From assembly GCF_014650775.1 (NCBI RefSeq), contig NZ_BMVP01000007.1:248001-312000 (forward strand): a DNA stretch of 64,000 bases, written 5' to 3'. Of the stretch, positions 1-8,779 are shown piece after piece; within the stretch, counting starts at the first letter, position 1, and every line of letters starts with the position of its first letter. Made by a program: the position numbers and the translations under genes. Below the pieces are notes generated by a model, which saw nothing but the letters and a program-made list of their open reading frames with translations, was not told the DNA's origin and ran no database searches. Origin of the DNA: Streptomyces cirratus (GTDB lineage: Bacteria > Actinomycetota > Actinomycetes > Streptomycetales > Streptomycetaceae).

Positions 1-220
1 TGATCTCGGAGTGGGCGTGCTGGGCCATCTGGCGGACCAGCGAGGCGCGGTATTCGTCGGGCATCCAGTCACGCGGCTCGACGCGCTCGTCCGCCGCCAC
101 GGCGGCGTCGAACGCGGCCGCGAGCTGCGCGCCGAGATCGCCGATCTCGCCGTGCCCCGGCTGCGCGGGACCCGTGCCCGGGCCTGCTTCCTGCCCAGAT
201 TCCGGGGTCACTGTGACCAT
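1..220 (-). CDS. paaA: 1,2-phenylacetyl-CoA epoxidase subunit PaaA (5' part only)
   Basis: Catalytic subunit of the PaaABCDE oxygenase, which epoxidises the ring of phenylacetyl-CoA in the cytoplasm. About 73 residues are inside the window; the gene runs off the left edge. After a poorly conserved, Gly/Pro-rich leader, the segment [14 protein letters not shown] followed by [13 protein letters not shown] matches the conserved start of PaaA as I remember the family. The ATG at 220 is preceded by a G-rich stretch, and a 13-bp palindrome (206-218, GGTCAC-T-GTGACC) overlaps the start. A PaaR-type operator lies 38-51 nt upstream (258-271), so control by the TetR protein at 6443-7033 is likely. paaBCDE are expected just outside. 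Known: PaaA family. Inferred: regulation. Confidence 0.85.
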   Translation of the reverse strand, partial: MVTVTPESGQEAGPGTGPAQPGHGEIGDLGAQLAAAFDAAVAADERVEPRDWMPDEYRASLVRQMAQHAHSEI

Positions 221-257
221 CCCGGCCCCCTGTCAGAGTCTGCTTTCCGCCCGACCG

Positions 258-271
258 ACCGATCGTTCGGT
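258..271. promoter_or_regulatory. PaaR-type operator 1 (paaA promoter)
   Basis: ACCGATCGTTCGGT fits the 14-bp pattern ACCGNNCGNNCGGT reported for actinobacterial PaaR (pattern from memory). It is the reverse complement of the site at 4821-4834, and the match extends two to four bases into the flanks. It lies between divergent paaA (start 220) and the DUF5819 gene (start 356). Confidence 0.8.
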
Positions 272-355
272 TCATCCTCTTCAATGGTGAGACGACGGCC
301 CGTAGGGTGTCAACCTCTGTGGGCAACCCTGTGGACGCCGGACGATCGGGACGCG

Positions 356-1030
356 ATGGATTCGAACGAGGGAAAGCTCGCGGAACGGGCCGTTCCGCTG
401 CCCGTCACGGCGCCCCGCGCCGCCGGGATCGCCGGCCTGTCCACCCCGTACCGCGTGCTCGCGGCGGTGGCCCTCGGCGCGATCGCCGTGGCCGCCTGCG
501 CACACCTGGCGCTCGTCTTCCTGCACGTCGCGCCGTCCAACACGGTCAGCAAACGGCACGCGGCGACCGTCGACAGCTGGATCTACCCCGAGTTCGAACA
601 GAACTGGAAGCTCTTCGCGCCCAACCCGCTCCAGCAGAACATCGCGGTCCAGGTACGGGCCCAGCTGCGGACGGCCGGCGGCGAGCTCACCACCAGCGAC
701 TGGCGCGACCTGTCGGCCGAGGACGGCGCGGCCATCCGGCACGACCTGCTGCCGAGCCACACCCGGCAGAACGAGCTCCGGCGGGCCTGGGACTTTTTCA
801 CCGGCTCGCACGACGACGACAACAAGCCGAACGGCGAACGCGGCGCCCTCTCGGAGGCCTACCTGCGGCGGATCGCCCTGGACCGCCTGGCCGGGTGGCA
901 GCGCGGCGGTGAGCGCATCGTACGGATCCAGCTGCGCTCGGCGACGACGGCCGTTGCGGCGCCGAAGTGGAGCGCCGAACGCACCGACACCCAGACGTAC
1001 TACCGGGAGCTGCCGTGGTGGACCCTCTGA
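356..1030 (+). CDS. DUF5819 family membrane-anchored protein
   Basis: 224-aa protein of unknown function. One hydrophobic segment at about residues 34-57 anchors it in the membrane; the rest is predicted to be outside and carries the motif FAPNPLQQNIAVQVRA typical of DUF5819 as I recall it, plus an aromatic C-terminus (YRELPWWTL). The ATG at 356 was chosen because upstream in-frame codons run through the paaA promoter and have no family resemblance. It overlaps the following HTTM gene by about 16 nt, so the two are probably co-translated and may act together. The promoter region is shared with paaA, but whether PaaR affects this gene is unknown. Confidence 0.75.
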   Translation: MDSNEGKLAERAVPLPVTAPRAAGIAGLSTPYRVLAAVALGAIAVAACAHLALVFLHVAPSNTVSKRHAATVDSWIYPEFEQNWKLFAPNPLQQNIAVQVRAQLRTAGGELTTSDWRDLSAEDGAAIRHDLLPSHTRQNELRRAWDFFTGSHDDDNKPNGERGALSEAYLRRIALDRLAGWQRGGERIVRIQLRSATTAVAAPKWSAERTDTQTYYRELPWWTL

Positions 1031-2169
1031 GGGCGCGGGCCGCGGCCGAGCGGGGCCTGGCGAGGGTCACCGGGGAGGCGCTGGGCCCGTACCAGAGCGC
1101 GGTCGTACGGATCGGCTTCGCCGGGACGTGGCTCTTCTTCCTGCTGCGCGAGTTCCCCAACCGGCACGAGCTGTACGGGCCGGACGGGCCCTGGAGCTGG
1201 GCGCTCGCGAAGCGGCTGATCGCCACGAACCACGCGTTCACGGTGCTGATGTGGTCGGACGCGACATGGTGGTTCGAGGCCGTCTACGTCGTCTCCGTGC
1301 TCGCGAGCGCGCTGCTGGTGCTGGGCTGGCGGACGCGGGCGACGTCCGTGGTGTTCATGGTGGGCGTGCTCTCGCTCCAGAACCGCAGCGTGTTCATGGG
1401 GGACGGCGGCGACAACGTCATCCACCTGATGGCGGTCTACCTGGTGCTGACGCGGTGCGCGCAGGTGTGGTCGCTGGACGCGCGGCGGACCGAGCGGGGC
1501 GGGGCAGGCCCGGCGGGGCCGGTGCTGTGGGGCGTGCTGGGCGCCGTGTTCGGCTACGGGGCGCTGGCCGGGCGGTTCGACGCGCTGTGGGCGGCGGCGT
1601 TCGGGGCCCTGTGGGTGGGCGCCGGAGTGTGGTGGCTGGCCGGGCGGTACGCCCCCGAGGGGGAGGGACGGGCGCTCCTCGACGTCCTGGCGAACCTGCT
1701 GCACAACGCGGGGATGCTGGTGATCATGGCGGAGGTGTGCCTGATCTACGCGACGGCCGGCTGGTACAAGATCCAGGGGTCCCGCTGGCAGGACGGGACG
1801 GCGCTGTACTACCCGCTGGGGCTGGACTACTTCACCCCGTGGCCGGGGCTGTCGGCGCTGCTGGCCGGCAGCGGGACGGTGGTGATGCTGCTGACCTACG
1901 GCACGGTGGCGGTGCAGGTCGCGTTCCCGTTCACGCTGTTCAACCGCCGGATCAAGAACGCGCTGCTGGCGGTGATGATGCTGGAGCACCTCGGGATCGC
2001 GGTGGTGCTGGGGCTGCCGTTCTTCTCGATGGCGATGATCGCGGCCGATGCGGTGTTCCTGCCGACGGGGTTCCTGGTGTGGCTGGGAGCCCGGGTGGCG
2101 CTCGTACGGGTCCGCCGCGGCCGGACCGGGCCGGTGGCGGTGGCCGGGGCGGGAGCCGTCGGGCGTTGA
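1015..2169 (+). CDS. HTTM-domain polytopic membrane protein
   Basis: 384-aa membrane protein related to the N-terminal membrane domain of vitamin K-dependent gamma-carboxylase (HTTM domain). Several hydrophobic helices are visible, separated by conserved-looking stretches such as NRSVFMGDGGDNVIHL, which carries the histidine typical of the family, and YATAGWYKIQGSRWQDGTA. No soluble carboxylase domain follows, so enzymatic activity is not implied. The start is GTG at 1015 or 1018, with GGGAG at 1005-1009, inside the end of the DUF5819 gene. This DUF5819-HTTM pairing recurs in streptomycetes (from memory). The substrate or partner is unknown; export or modification of the neighbour is only a guess. 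Confidence 0.75.
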   Translation: MVDPLRARAAAERGLARVTGEALGPYQSAVVRIGFAGTWLFFLLREFPNRHELYGPDGPWSWALAKRLIATNHAFTVLMWSDATWWFEAVYVVSVLASALLVLGWRTRATSVVFMVGVLSLQNRSVFMGDGGDNVIHLMAVYLVLTRCAQVWSLDARRTERGGAGPAGPVLWGVLGAVFGYGALAGRFDALWAAAFGALWVGAGVWWLAGRYAPEGEGRALLDVLANLLHNAGMLVIMAEVCLIYATAGWYKIQGSRWQDGTALYYPLGLDYFTPWPGLSALLAGSGTVVMLLTYGTVAVQVAFPFTLFNRRIKNALLAVMMLEHLGIAVVLGLPFFSMAMIAADAVFLPTGFLVWLGARVALVRVRRGRTGPVAVAGAGAVGR

Positions 2170-2226
2170 CGGCACGGGACCCCGTCGCTGCCGGCCGGCG
2201 GCGGGCAGGGCCGTAGGGTCGGCGGT

Positions 2227-2997
2227 ATGAGTGAGCAGCGTGGTGGGGGCGATGGGGTTGCGCGGGCCTGGCGGGAGGCCGCCGGGCGGGAGGACCTCGT
2301 GCTCCTCGACGGGTTCCACGCGCTCAAGCACGCCCTGCGCTTCGGCGCCGACGTCAGGGCCGTGATCGCCGACGACCCCGCCGCCGTGCGGGCGCTCGCC
2401 GCCGAACTGGCCCCGGACGTGGAGGCGCAGGTGGCGCGCCTGGCAGGCCAGGCGGAGCTGCGCACGCTGCTGGGCCGCGTGCACCCCACCGGGGTCGCGG
2501 CCCTGGCGGTCAGGCCCGATCGCGCCGAAGGGCGGGCCCGGCTGGAGCGGATGCCCCGGCCCGCGCCGGTCGTCGTACTGGACAACCCCCGCAACCTCGG
2601 CAACGTCGGAGCGGTCGTCCGGCTGGCCGCCGGCTTCGGCGCCACCGGCGTCGTCACCCGGGGCGACCTCGACCCCTGGCACAGCAACGTGGTCCGCGCC
2701 GGAGCCGGACTGCACTACGCCACGACCGTCGACCGGGTGGAGATCGACACCCTGCCCCCCGGGCCGCTGTACGCGCTCGACCCGGAGGGTGAGGACATCC
2801 GCGCCCTCACCCTCCCCGACGACGCCCTGCTCGCCTTCGGCTCCGAACGCCACGGCATCTCACCCGAGCTGCTCGCCCGGGCCGACCACCTGGTGTCCCT
2901 GCCGATGCGGCCGCAGGTGTCCAGCTACAACCTGGCCACCAGCGTGGCCATGACCCTCTTCCACTGGGGCGGGCCCCACGACGCAGACCGGGCTTAG
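2227..2997 (+). CDS. SpoU/TrmH-family RNA 2'-O-methyltransferase
   Basis: 256-aa SPOUT-class methyltransferase expected to transfer a methyl group from S-adenosylmethionine to a ribose 2'-OH in rRNA or tRNA. The three family motifs are present: NPRNLGNVGAVVR (about 120-132), FGSERHGIS (204-212) and LPMRPQVSSYNLATSVA (225-241). The N-terminal ~105 residues resemble the substrate-binding domain of this family. The exact target nucleotide cannot be told from sequence. ATG at 2227 follows the weak purine tract of ...GTCGGCGGT. The gene converges on paaN with a 4-bp stop overlap (2994-2997). Confidence 0.85.
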   Translation: MSEQRGGGDGVARAWREAAGREDLVLLDGFHALKHALRFGADVRAVIADDPAAVRALAAELAPDVEAQVARLAGQAELRTLLGRVHPTGVAALAVRPDRAEGRARLERMPRPAPVVVLDNPRNLGNVGAVVRLAAGFGATGVVTRGDLDPWHSNVVRAGAGLHYATTVDRVEIDTLPPGPLYALDPEGEDIRALTLPDDALLAFGSERHGISPELLARADHLVSLPMRPQVSSYNLATSVAMTLFHWGGPHDADRA

Positions 2998-4676
2998 CCC
3001 TGGCGGCGGACCTCCACCACGCGGAAGCGGTTCGCGACGAACGCGCCGTCGCACAGCGCCGCGTTGGCCGCGGGGTTGCCGCCCGAGCCGTGGAAGTCGG
3101 AGAACGCCGCGGTCTGGTTCACGAAGACCCCGCCGGTCAGGTTGAGCGACAGCTGCGCCGACTCCTCCAGGCAGACCTCCTCGATGGCCCGCTCGGTGTC
3201 CGCGGACGTCGTGTACGCGCCGACCGTCATCGCGCCCTTCTCCCGGACCGTGCGCCGCAGCAGTTCCAGCGCGTCAGCCGTGGAGTCGACCGCCACCGCG
3301 AACGACACCGGGCCGAAGCACTCCGACAGGTACGGCGCGGAGTCGTCCGGCTTGGAGCCGTCGAGCTTCACCATCACCGGGGTACGGACCACCGCGCCCG
3401 GGAACTCCGGGTTCGCGACCTCCCGCGAGGCCAGCGCCACCTCGCCCAGCCCGGCCGCCGCCTCCAGCCGGGCCTTGACGTCCGGGTTGACCAGCGCGCC
3501 CAGCAGGGCGTTGGCGCGGGCGTCGTCGCCGAGCAGGCCCCCGACGGAGGCGGCGAGGTCGGAGACGACCTCGTCGTACGTCTTGTGGCCGGCGTCCGTC
3601 TCGATGCCGTCGCGGGGGATCAGCAGGTTCTGCGGGGTGGTGCACATCTGGCCGCTGTACAGGGACAGCGAGAACGCGAGGTTCGACAGCATGCCCTTGT
3701 AGTTGTCGGTGGAGTCGACGACGACGGTGTTGACGCCCGCCTTCTCCGTGTACACCTGCGCCTGACGGGCGTTGGCCTCCAGCCACTCCCCGAAGGACGT
3801 CGAGCCGGTGTAGTCGATCAGCTTGATCTCGGGGCGCAGCGCGAGCGTCTTGGCGATGCCCTCGCCCGGACGCTCGACCGCCAGCGCGACCAGGTTCGGG
3901 TCGAAGCCGGCCTCGGCGAGGACCTCGCGCGCCACCCGCACCGTCAGCGCCAGCGGGAGCACGGCGCGCGGGTGCGGCTTGACCAGGACCGGGTTGCCCG
4001 TGGCCAGGGAGGCGAAGAGGCCGGGATAGCCGTTCCAGGTCGGGAAGGTGTTGCAGCCGATCATCAGGGAGATGCCGCGCGGCACGGCGGTGAAGCTCTT
4101 GCCGAGCTGCAGCGGGTCCTTCTTGCCCTGCGGCTTCGACCAGTCCGCCTGCGCCGGGACGCGGGTCTGCTCCTCGTAGGCGTAGGCGATCGCCTCCAGG
4201 CCGCGGTCCTGGGCGTGGGGACCGCCCGCCTGGAACGCCATCATGAAGGCCTGGCCGCTGGTGTGCATGACCGCGTGCGCGAACTCGTGCGTCCGCGCGG
4301 AGATCCGGGAAAGGATCTCGATGCAGACCAGCGCGCGGGTCTCGGGACCCGCGTCACGCCAGGCGCCCATGCCGGCCCGCATCGCGGGCAGCAGCACGTC
4401 GGGGTCGGCGTGCGGGTACTCGACACCGAGTTCGGGGCCGTACGGGGACACCTCACCGCCGGTCCAGCCGTCGGTGCCGGGCTGGTCGAGGTCGAACCGG
4501 GTGCCGCGGACGGCTTCGAACGCCGCGAGGCCGTCGGCCGGGGCGTTCTCCCCGTAGGCCTTGGGGTGCTCGGGATGCGGGGACCAGTACGCGCGGCTGC
4601 GGATGGCCGCGAGCGCCTGGTCCAAGGTGGGCCGGTGCTTCTCGGACAGCTGGTGGACGGTGGGCTCGGCGGCCAT
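2994..4676 (-). CDS. paaN: phenylacetate-degradation aldehyde dehydrogenase PaaN
   Basis: 560-aa NAD(P)-dependent aldehyde dehydrogenase of the PaaN family. It is thought to oxidise the open-chain aldehyde formed after the oxepin-CoA ring is hydrolysed, the step done by the PaaZ dehydrogenase domain in E. coli. The hydratase half of PaaZ is absent. Visible features: nucleotide-binding stretch VLVKPHPRAVLPL (about 230-242), general-base glutamate in YTEKAGVN (about 311) and catalytic cysteine in SGQMCTTP (about 345). Start ATG 4676 has GAGGAG just upstream; an in-frame extension of 12 residues looks spurious. Transcribed away from paaH across a region containing a PaaR-type operator. Known: family. 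Inferred: exact reaction. Confidence 0.85.
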   Translation of the reverse strand: MAAEPTVHQLSEKHRPTLDQALAAIRSRAYWSPHPEHPKAYGENAPADGLAAFEAVRGTRFDLDQPGTDGWTGGEVSPYGPELGVEYPHADPDVLLPAMRAGMGAWRDAGPETRALVCIEILSRISARTHEFAHAVMHTSGQAFMMAFQAGGPHAQDRGLEAIAYAYEEQTRVPAQADWSKPQGKKDPLQLGKSFTAVPRGISLMIGCNTFPTWNGYPGLFASLATGNPVLVKPHPRAVLPLALTVRVAREVLAEAGFDPNLVALAVERPGEGIAKTLALRPEIKLIDYTGSTSFGEWLEANARQAQVYTEKAGVNTVVVDSTDNYKGMLSNLAFSLSLYSGQMCTTPQNLLIPRDGIETDAGHKTYDEVVSDLAASVGGLLGDDARANALLGALVNPDVKARLEAAAGLGEVALASREVANPEFPGAVVRTPVMVKLDGSKPDDSAPYLSECFGPVSFAVAVDSTADALELLRRTVREKGAMTVGAYTTSADTERAIEEVCLEESAQLSLNLTGGVFVNQTAAFSDFHGSGGNPAANAALCDGAFVANRFRVVEVRRQG

Positions 4677-4820
4677 CAGGGACCAACTCCTCGTTGAGCC
4701 GGGCGGGATCATGCTGGTTCACACGGTCGGCGCACGGTCGTCGTTACGGGCACGAACTGCGGGCCGGGGGAACCGGATCGGGCAAGGGCGGGTGAAGAAG
4801 AGCAGACACGAGTTAGAGTA

Positions 4821-4834
4821 ACCGAACGATCGGT
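4821..4834. promoter_or_regulatory. PaaR-type operator 2 (paaN/paaH divergent promoter)
   Basis: ACCGAACGATCGGT, a 14-bp imperfect palindrome. It is identical, in reverse complement, to operator 1 and has one difference from operator 3 (8823-8836). It sits 56 nt before the paaH start and 145 nt before the paaN start. Confidence 0.82.
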
Positions 4835-4858
4835 CGGGACAAGAGGGCCCGGCAAGCC

Positions 4859-4867
4859 TGTGGATAA
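4859..4867 (-). other. isolated DnaA-box-like 9-mer
   Basis: TTATCCACA on the minus strand (TGTGGATAA on plus), a perfect classical DnaA box, 23 nt upstream of paaH. A second box, TTGTCCACA, lies at 8780-8788 in the bkd promoter region. A chance match is quite possible. Confidence 0.3.
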
Positions 4868-4889
4868 GTCGGTGCGGGAGGATCGGGTC

Positions 4890-6446
4890 ATGACAGCAAT
4901 CGAGCGGTCCCGCACAGTGGCGGTCGTCGGCGCCGGCACCATGGGGCAGGGCATCGCCCAGGTCGCCCTTCTCGCAGGTCACCGCGTGCTGATCCACGAC
5001 ATCGACGCCCACGCGGCCCGCGACGGCGTCGACCAGGTCCGCGACCGGGTCGAGCGGCTGGCCGCCAAGGGCCGGCTGGATCGAGCCGGGGCGGACGAGG
5101 CGAACGGCCGGATCAATGCGGCCCAGGCCCTCTCCGAGCTGGCCGACGCCGCCCTCGTGATCGAGGCCGTCGTGGAGGACGTCACCGTCAAGCAGCAGCT
5201 CTTCGCCTCACTTGAAGGGGTGGTTTCGCCGGACGCCCTGCTGGCGACCAACACCTCCTCCCTCTCCGTCACCGAGCTCGCCGCCGGCATGGCCCACCCC
5301 GGCCGCTTCCTCGGCCTGCACTTCTTCAACCCGGCCCCGCTGCTCCCGCTGGTCGAGGTGGTCAGCGGCTTCGCGACCGATCAGGCCGCCGCCGAGCGCG
5401 CCTACGAGACCGTCCTGGGCTGGGGCAAGACGCCGGTCCGCTGCGCCGATACGCCCGGCTTCATCGTCAACCGGATCGCCCGCCCCTTCTACGCCGAGGC
5501 CTTCGCGGTGTACGAGGAGCAGGGCGCCGACCCGGCGACCATCGACGCCGTGCTCCGCGAGAGCGGCGGCTTCAAGATGGGCCCGTTCGAGCTGACCGAC
5601 CTGATCGGGCAGGACGTCAACGAGGCCGTCACACGCTCCGTCTGGGACTCCTTCTTCCGCAGCCCCAAGTTCACCCCCTCGCTCGCGCAGCGCCGCCTCG
5701 TCCAGTCGGGCCGCCTCGGCCGCAAGTCGGGGCACGGCTGGTTCCCGTACGGCCCGGACGCCCGGCTTCCGCAGCCGCACACCGCCGCTCCCGAGGAGGC
5801 TCCGGCCAAGGTCACCGTCGTCGGGGACCTCGGCCCGGCGGCCGCTCTCGCGGACCTCCTGGAGGAGGCGGGGATCGCGGTCACCGCGACCGGGCAGGGG
5901 GGTCCGTACATCCAGCTGCCCGGCGAGGGACAGCTGGTGCTCGCGGACGGCAAGACCTCGGTCGAGTTCACGGACGTCGTCTACTTCGACCTCGCGCTCG
6001 ACTACCGCGAAGCCACCCGGATCGCGCTCTCCACCGGCGAGGACACCAGCGAGCGAACCCTCGCGGAGGCCGTCGGGCTCTTCCAGAAGCTCGGCAAGAA
6101 GGTCTCCGTCATCGGCGACGTCCCCGGCATGATCGTCGCCCGCACCGTCGCGATGCTGATCGACCTGACCGCCGACGCCGTCGCGCGCGGCGTGGCCACC
6201 GCCGAGGACATCGACACCGCGATGCGGCTCGGCGTCAACTACCCGTTGGGACCGTCCGCGTGGCACGAGCGCCTCGGCCGCGACTGGGCCTACGACCTCC
6301 TGCACCACCTCGACGAGCGCTGCCCGGGCGGCCGGTACGCGCCCTCGCTCGCGCTGTTCAAACTCGGTTACGCGGAGGACGGAGCCGTGGACGGGGCCGA
6401 GGACGAAACCGGGGACGACGGCGAAGAGTACGGGGACGACCAGTGA
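4890..6446 (+). CDS. paaH: 3-hydroxyacyl-CoA dehydrogenase PaaH
   Basis: 518-aa NAD-dependent 3-hydroxyadipyl-CoA / 3-hydroxyacyl-CoA dehydrogenase, the beta-oxidation-like step of phenylacetate breakdown. Near the N-terminus VVGAGTMGQGIAQ is the NAD-binding loop; LHFFNPAPLLPLVEVV contains the catalytic histidine, and ATNTSSL precedes it. A second 3HCDH C-terminal domain occupies about residues 390-500, giving the longer PaaH-type architecture rather than a ~290-aa enzyme. The C-terminus is a strongly acidic tail. ATG 4890 is preceded by GGGAGG at 4876-4881; an earlier in-frame ATG (4860) lacks this spacing. The stop overlaps the GTG of paaR by 4 nt (GTGA), so regulator and enzyme are translationally coupled. 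Confidence 0.85.
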   Translation: MTAIERSRTVAVVGAGTMGQGIAQVALLAGHRVLIHDIDAHAARDGVDQVRDRVERLAAKGRLDRAGADEANGRINAAQALSELADAALVIEAVVEDVTVKQQLFASLEGVVSPDALLATNTSSLSVTELAAGMAHPGRFLGLHFFNPAPLLPLVEVVSGFATDQAAAERAYETVLGWGKTPVRCADTPGFIVNRIARPFYAEAFAVYEEQGADPATIDAVLRESGGFKMGPFELTDLIGQDVNEAVTRSVWDSFFRSPKFTPSLAQRRLVQSGRLGRKSGHGWFPYGPDARLPQPHTAAPEEAPAKVTVVGDLGPAAALADLLEEAGIAVTATGQGGPYIQLPGEGQLVLADGKTSVEFTDVVYFDLALDYREATRIALSTGEDTSERTLAEAVGLFQKLGKKVSVIGDVPGMIVARTVAMLIDLTADAVARGVATAEDIDTAMRLGVNYPLGPSAWHERLGRDWAYDLLHHLDERCPGGRYAPSLALFKLGYAEDGAVDGAEDETGDDGEEYGDDQ

Positions 6447-7033
6447 CCACCGCCAGGCGTGACACGTATACCCCCGAGACGCTGCTCTCGGTGGCGGTCC
6501 AGGTCTTCAACGAGCGCGGCTACGACGGCACCTCGATGGAGCACCTCTCCAAGGCGGCGGGGATCTCCAAGTCCTCGATCTACCACCACGTCGCGGGCAA
6601 GGAAGAGCTGCTCCGGCGGGCGGTCAGCCGCGCCCTCGACGGCCTCTTCGCCGTCCTGGAGGAGCCGGGTGCGCTGGGCGGCCGCGCCGTGGAGCGGGTC
6701 GAGTACGTCACGCGGCGCACGGTGGAGGTGCTGCTGGCCGAACTGCCGTACGTGACGCTGCTGCTGCGCGTACGGGGCAACACGCGTACCGAGCGCTGGG
6801 CGCTGGAGCGGCGCCGCGAGTTCGACCACGCGGTGGCCGACCTGCTGAAGGCCGCCGCGGCGGAGGGCGACCTGCGCACCGACGTGGACAGCCGGCTCGC
6901 CACCCGCCTGCTGTTCGGCATGGTGAACTCCCTCGTCGAGTGGTACCGCCCCTACCCGGGCGCGGACCACTCCCAGCTCGCGGACGCCGTCGTCCACATG
7001 GCCTTCGACGGGCTGCGCACGAACACCACCTGA
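6443..7033 (+). CDS. paaR: TetR-family regulator, probable PaaR
   Basis: 196-aa TetR repressor. The N-terminal helix-turn-helix is visible (VAVQVFNERGYDGTSMEHL, then KAAGISKSSIYHHVAGKEEL, about residues 15-55), followed by an all-helical ligand-binding domain. The start is GTG 6443, overlapping the paaH stop, so it is in the paaH transcript. Its position in the paa locus and the three nearby palindromes matching the actinobacterial PaaR motif make it the likely phenylacetyl-CoA-responsive repressor. If operator 2 controls paaH-paaR the gene is autoregulated. Known: family and PaaR precedent. Inferred: ligand and the link to bkd. Confidence 0.8.
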   Translation: MTTARRDTYTPETLLSVAVQVFNERGYDGTSMEHLSKAAGISKSSIYHHVAGKEELLRRAVSRALDGLFAVLEEPGALGGRAVERVEYVTRRTVEVLLAELPYVTLLLRVRGNTRTERWALERRREFDHAVADLLKAAAAEGDLRTDVDSRLATRLLFGMVNSLVEWYRPYPGADHSQLADAVVHMAFDGLRTNTT

Positions 7034-7145
7034 ACGGGCGCGCAGAGGTGCGGGCGCCGCCGCCCGACGGCCGGGGTACGCCCGGCGCCACCTGAACGGC
7101 TCAGTCCGTGCGGCGGCCGCCGCACGACGCCGTGACGATGGCCGC

Positions 7146-8108
7146 ATGGCCCTGGACCCGGACATCGCAGCGCTCATGCACCGCTTCGGCGTCGACGGGC
7201 CGCCGCCCGTCCCGCTGCCGGGCGTCGCCGAGAGGCGGGCCGGCCGGCGCGAGCTCGCGCGGGCCCTCGCCCCCTACCCGCCGCTGCCCGTGGGATCCGT
7301 CGCGGACGACACCCTCGCCGGGGTGGGCGTACGGATCTACCGCCCGCGGTCCGCGGGCCCCGCACCGGCCGTCGTCTACTGCCACGGCGGCGGCTTCGTC
7401 GTGGGGGACCTCGACACGCACGACGCGGTCTGCCGGCGCCTGTGCCGGGACGTGGCAGCGGTCGTGGTCGCCGTCGGCTACCGGCTCGCGCCCGAGCACC
7501 CGTACCCGGCGGCCTACGAGGACTGCCTCGCCGTCGCCCGGGACGTCGCCGGACACCCCGAGCGCTTCGGCGGCGGCAGCGGCGTGTTCGCGCTCGCCGG
7601 GGACGGCGCGGGCGCCACCCTCGCCGCGGCCGTGGCGCCGGCCCTGCGTGACGCGGGCACGCCCGTCGCCGCGCTGCTGCTGGCGTACCCCGTGACCGAC
7701 CTCACCGGCCGCGGCGGCTACCCCTCGATGGAGGAGAACGCCACCGGCTACGGGACGACCACCGCCGCGATCGAGAACGACATCCTGCTCTACGTCGGCA
7801 ACGACCCCGGGACCGCCGCCGACGGCCGCGCCTCGCCGCTGCTCGCCGAGTCCCACCGGGGGCCGGCCCCGGCGGTGATCGGCGTGGGGCACTTCGACCC
7901 GCTGCGGGACCAGGTGCTGGCGTACGCCCGGGCGCTGGAGGAGGCCGGGGTCGCGGTGCGCCCGCACCTCTACCCCGGGCTCGTCCACGGCTTCATGGAC
8001 TACGCCGCCCTCGCGCCCGCGGCGGACGCCGCCGTCACGGAACTCTTCGGGGAACTGCGTGCGCTCGTACGGCCGCCCGCTCCCGCCGCTACGGCTGCTC
8101 CTCGGTGA
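7146..8108 (+). CDS. HSL-fold alpha/beta hydrolase lacking the nucleophile serine
   Basis: 320-aa protein of the hormone-sensitive-lipase family (usual function: ester hydrolysis). The oxyanion-hole motif HGGG is at 80-83, VGYRLAPEHPYPAAYEDC follows, and catalytic-type Asp (HFDPLRD, about 251) and His (LVHGF, about 281) are present. The nucleophile elbow, normally GDSAGG, reads GDGAGA at 152-157: codon 7605-7607 is GGC, giving glycine where serine is required. The protein is therefore probably not a classical esterase; it may be a pseudoenzyme or use another chemistry. It converges on and overlaps bkdR by 20 nt. It follows paaR by about 110 nt and may or may not be in that transcript. Confidence 0.8.
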   Translation: MALDPDIAALMHRFGVDGPPPVPLPGVAERRAGRRELARALAPYPPLPVGSVADDTLAGVGVRIYRPRSAGPAPAVVYCHGGGFVVGDLDTHDAVCRRLCRDVAAVVVAVGYRLAPEHPYPAAYEDCLAVARDVAGHPERFGGGSGVFALAGDGAGATLAAAVAPALRDAGTPVAALLLAYPVTDLTGRGGYPSMEENATGYGTTTAAIENDILLYVGNDPGTAADGRASPLLAESHRGPAPAVIGVGHFDPLRDQVLAYARALEEAGVAVRPHLYPGLVHGFMDYAALAPAADAAVTELFGELRALVRPPAPAATAAPR

Positions 8109-8721
8109 GCGGGGTGAGCGGGGGGCCGCTCACCGGGCCGGGATCCTGCAGATCCGTTTCCTCGAACACCAGCAGCGTCCGCGTGGACAGGACTTCGGGG
8201 ATCGACTGGAGGCGGGTGAGGACCAGCTCGCGCAGGGTCCGGTTGTCCGGGGTGTGCACCAGCAGGAGGACGTCGAAGTCGCCGCTCACCAGGGCGATGT
8301 GCGCCGCGCCCGGCAGCTCGCGCAGCTTCTCGCGCACCGTGCGCCACGAATTCTGGACGATCTTCAACGTGATGTACGCAGATGCGCCCTGACCTGCGCG
8401 TTCGTGGTTCACCCGGGCCGTGAAACCCTGGATCACGCCGTCGTCGATCAGCCGGTTGATCCGCGCGTACGCGTTGGCCCGGGAGACGTGGACCTGCTCC
8501 GCGACCGACCGTATCGACGCCCGGCCGTCCGCCTGGAGCAGCCGCAGGATCGAGCGGTCGATCGGATCCAGGGGCCGCGGTGGGGCGGGTGCCACGGCGG
8601 CGGAGCCGGGCGGCGGTCCGGAAGGGGCGGGCGGTGCGGGTGGTGCCGCCTTGGTGCCTCCGGGCGGGACCGGTGCGGATCCCCCGGCGGAGCCCGCCGC
8701 GGCCATTTGTTCATCCGGCAT
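8089..8721 (-). CDS. bkdR: Lrp/AsnC-family regulator of the bkd operon
   Basis: 210-aa Lrp/AsnC regulator. A Pro/Ala/Gly-rich leader of about 48 residues precedes the helix-turn-helix (PLDPIDRSILRLLQADGRAS, then VAEQVHVSRANAYARINRL) and a C-terminal RAM ligand domain (GDFDVLLLVHTPDNRTLREL). Such proteins sense amino acids or 2-oxoacids and often act on the divergent gene. Here that gene is bkdA, 177 bp away, matching Lrp-type bkd regulators in other bacteria. ATG 8721 was chosen because the frame upstream is antisense to bkdA. The disordered leader is unusual for Lrp proteins. Confidence 0.8.
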   Translation of the reverse strand: MPDEQMAAAGSAGGSAPVPPGGTKAAPPAPPAPSGPPPGSAAVAPAPPRPLDPIDRSILRLLQADGRASIRSVAEQVHVSRANAYARINRLIDDGVIQGFTARVNHERAGQGASAYITLKIVQNSWRTVREKLRELPGAAHIALVSGDFDVLLLVHTPDNRTLRELVLTRLQSIPEVLSTRTLLVFEETDLQDPGPVSGPPLTPLTEEQP

Positions 8722-8779
8722 TGCCCACTGCCTCCCTCTCCTGGACGTCCTGCACCCATCCCAGGGCCCCGGCGCCACT

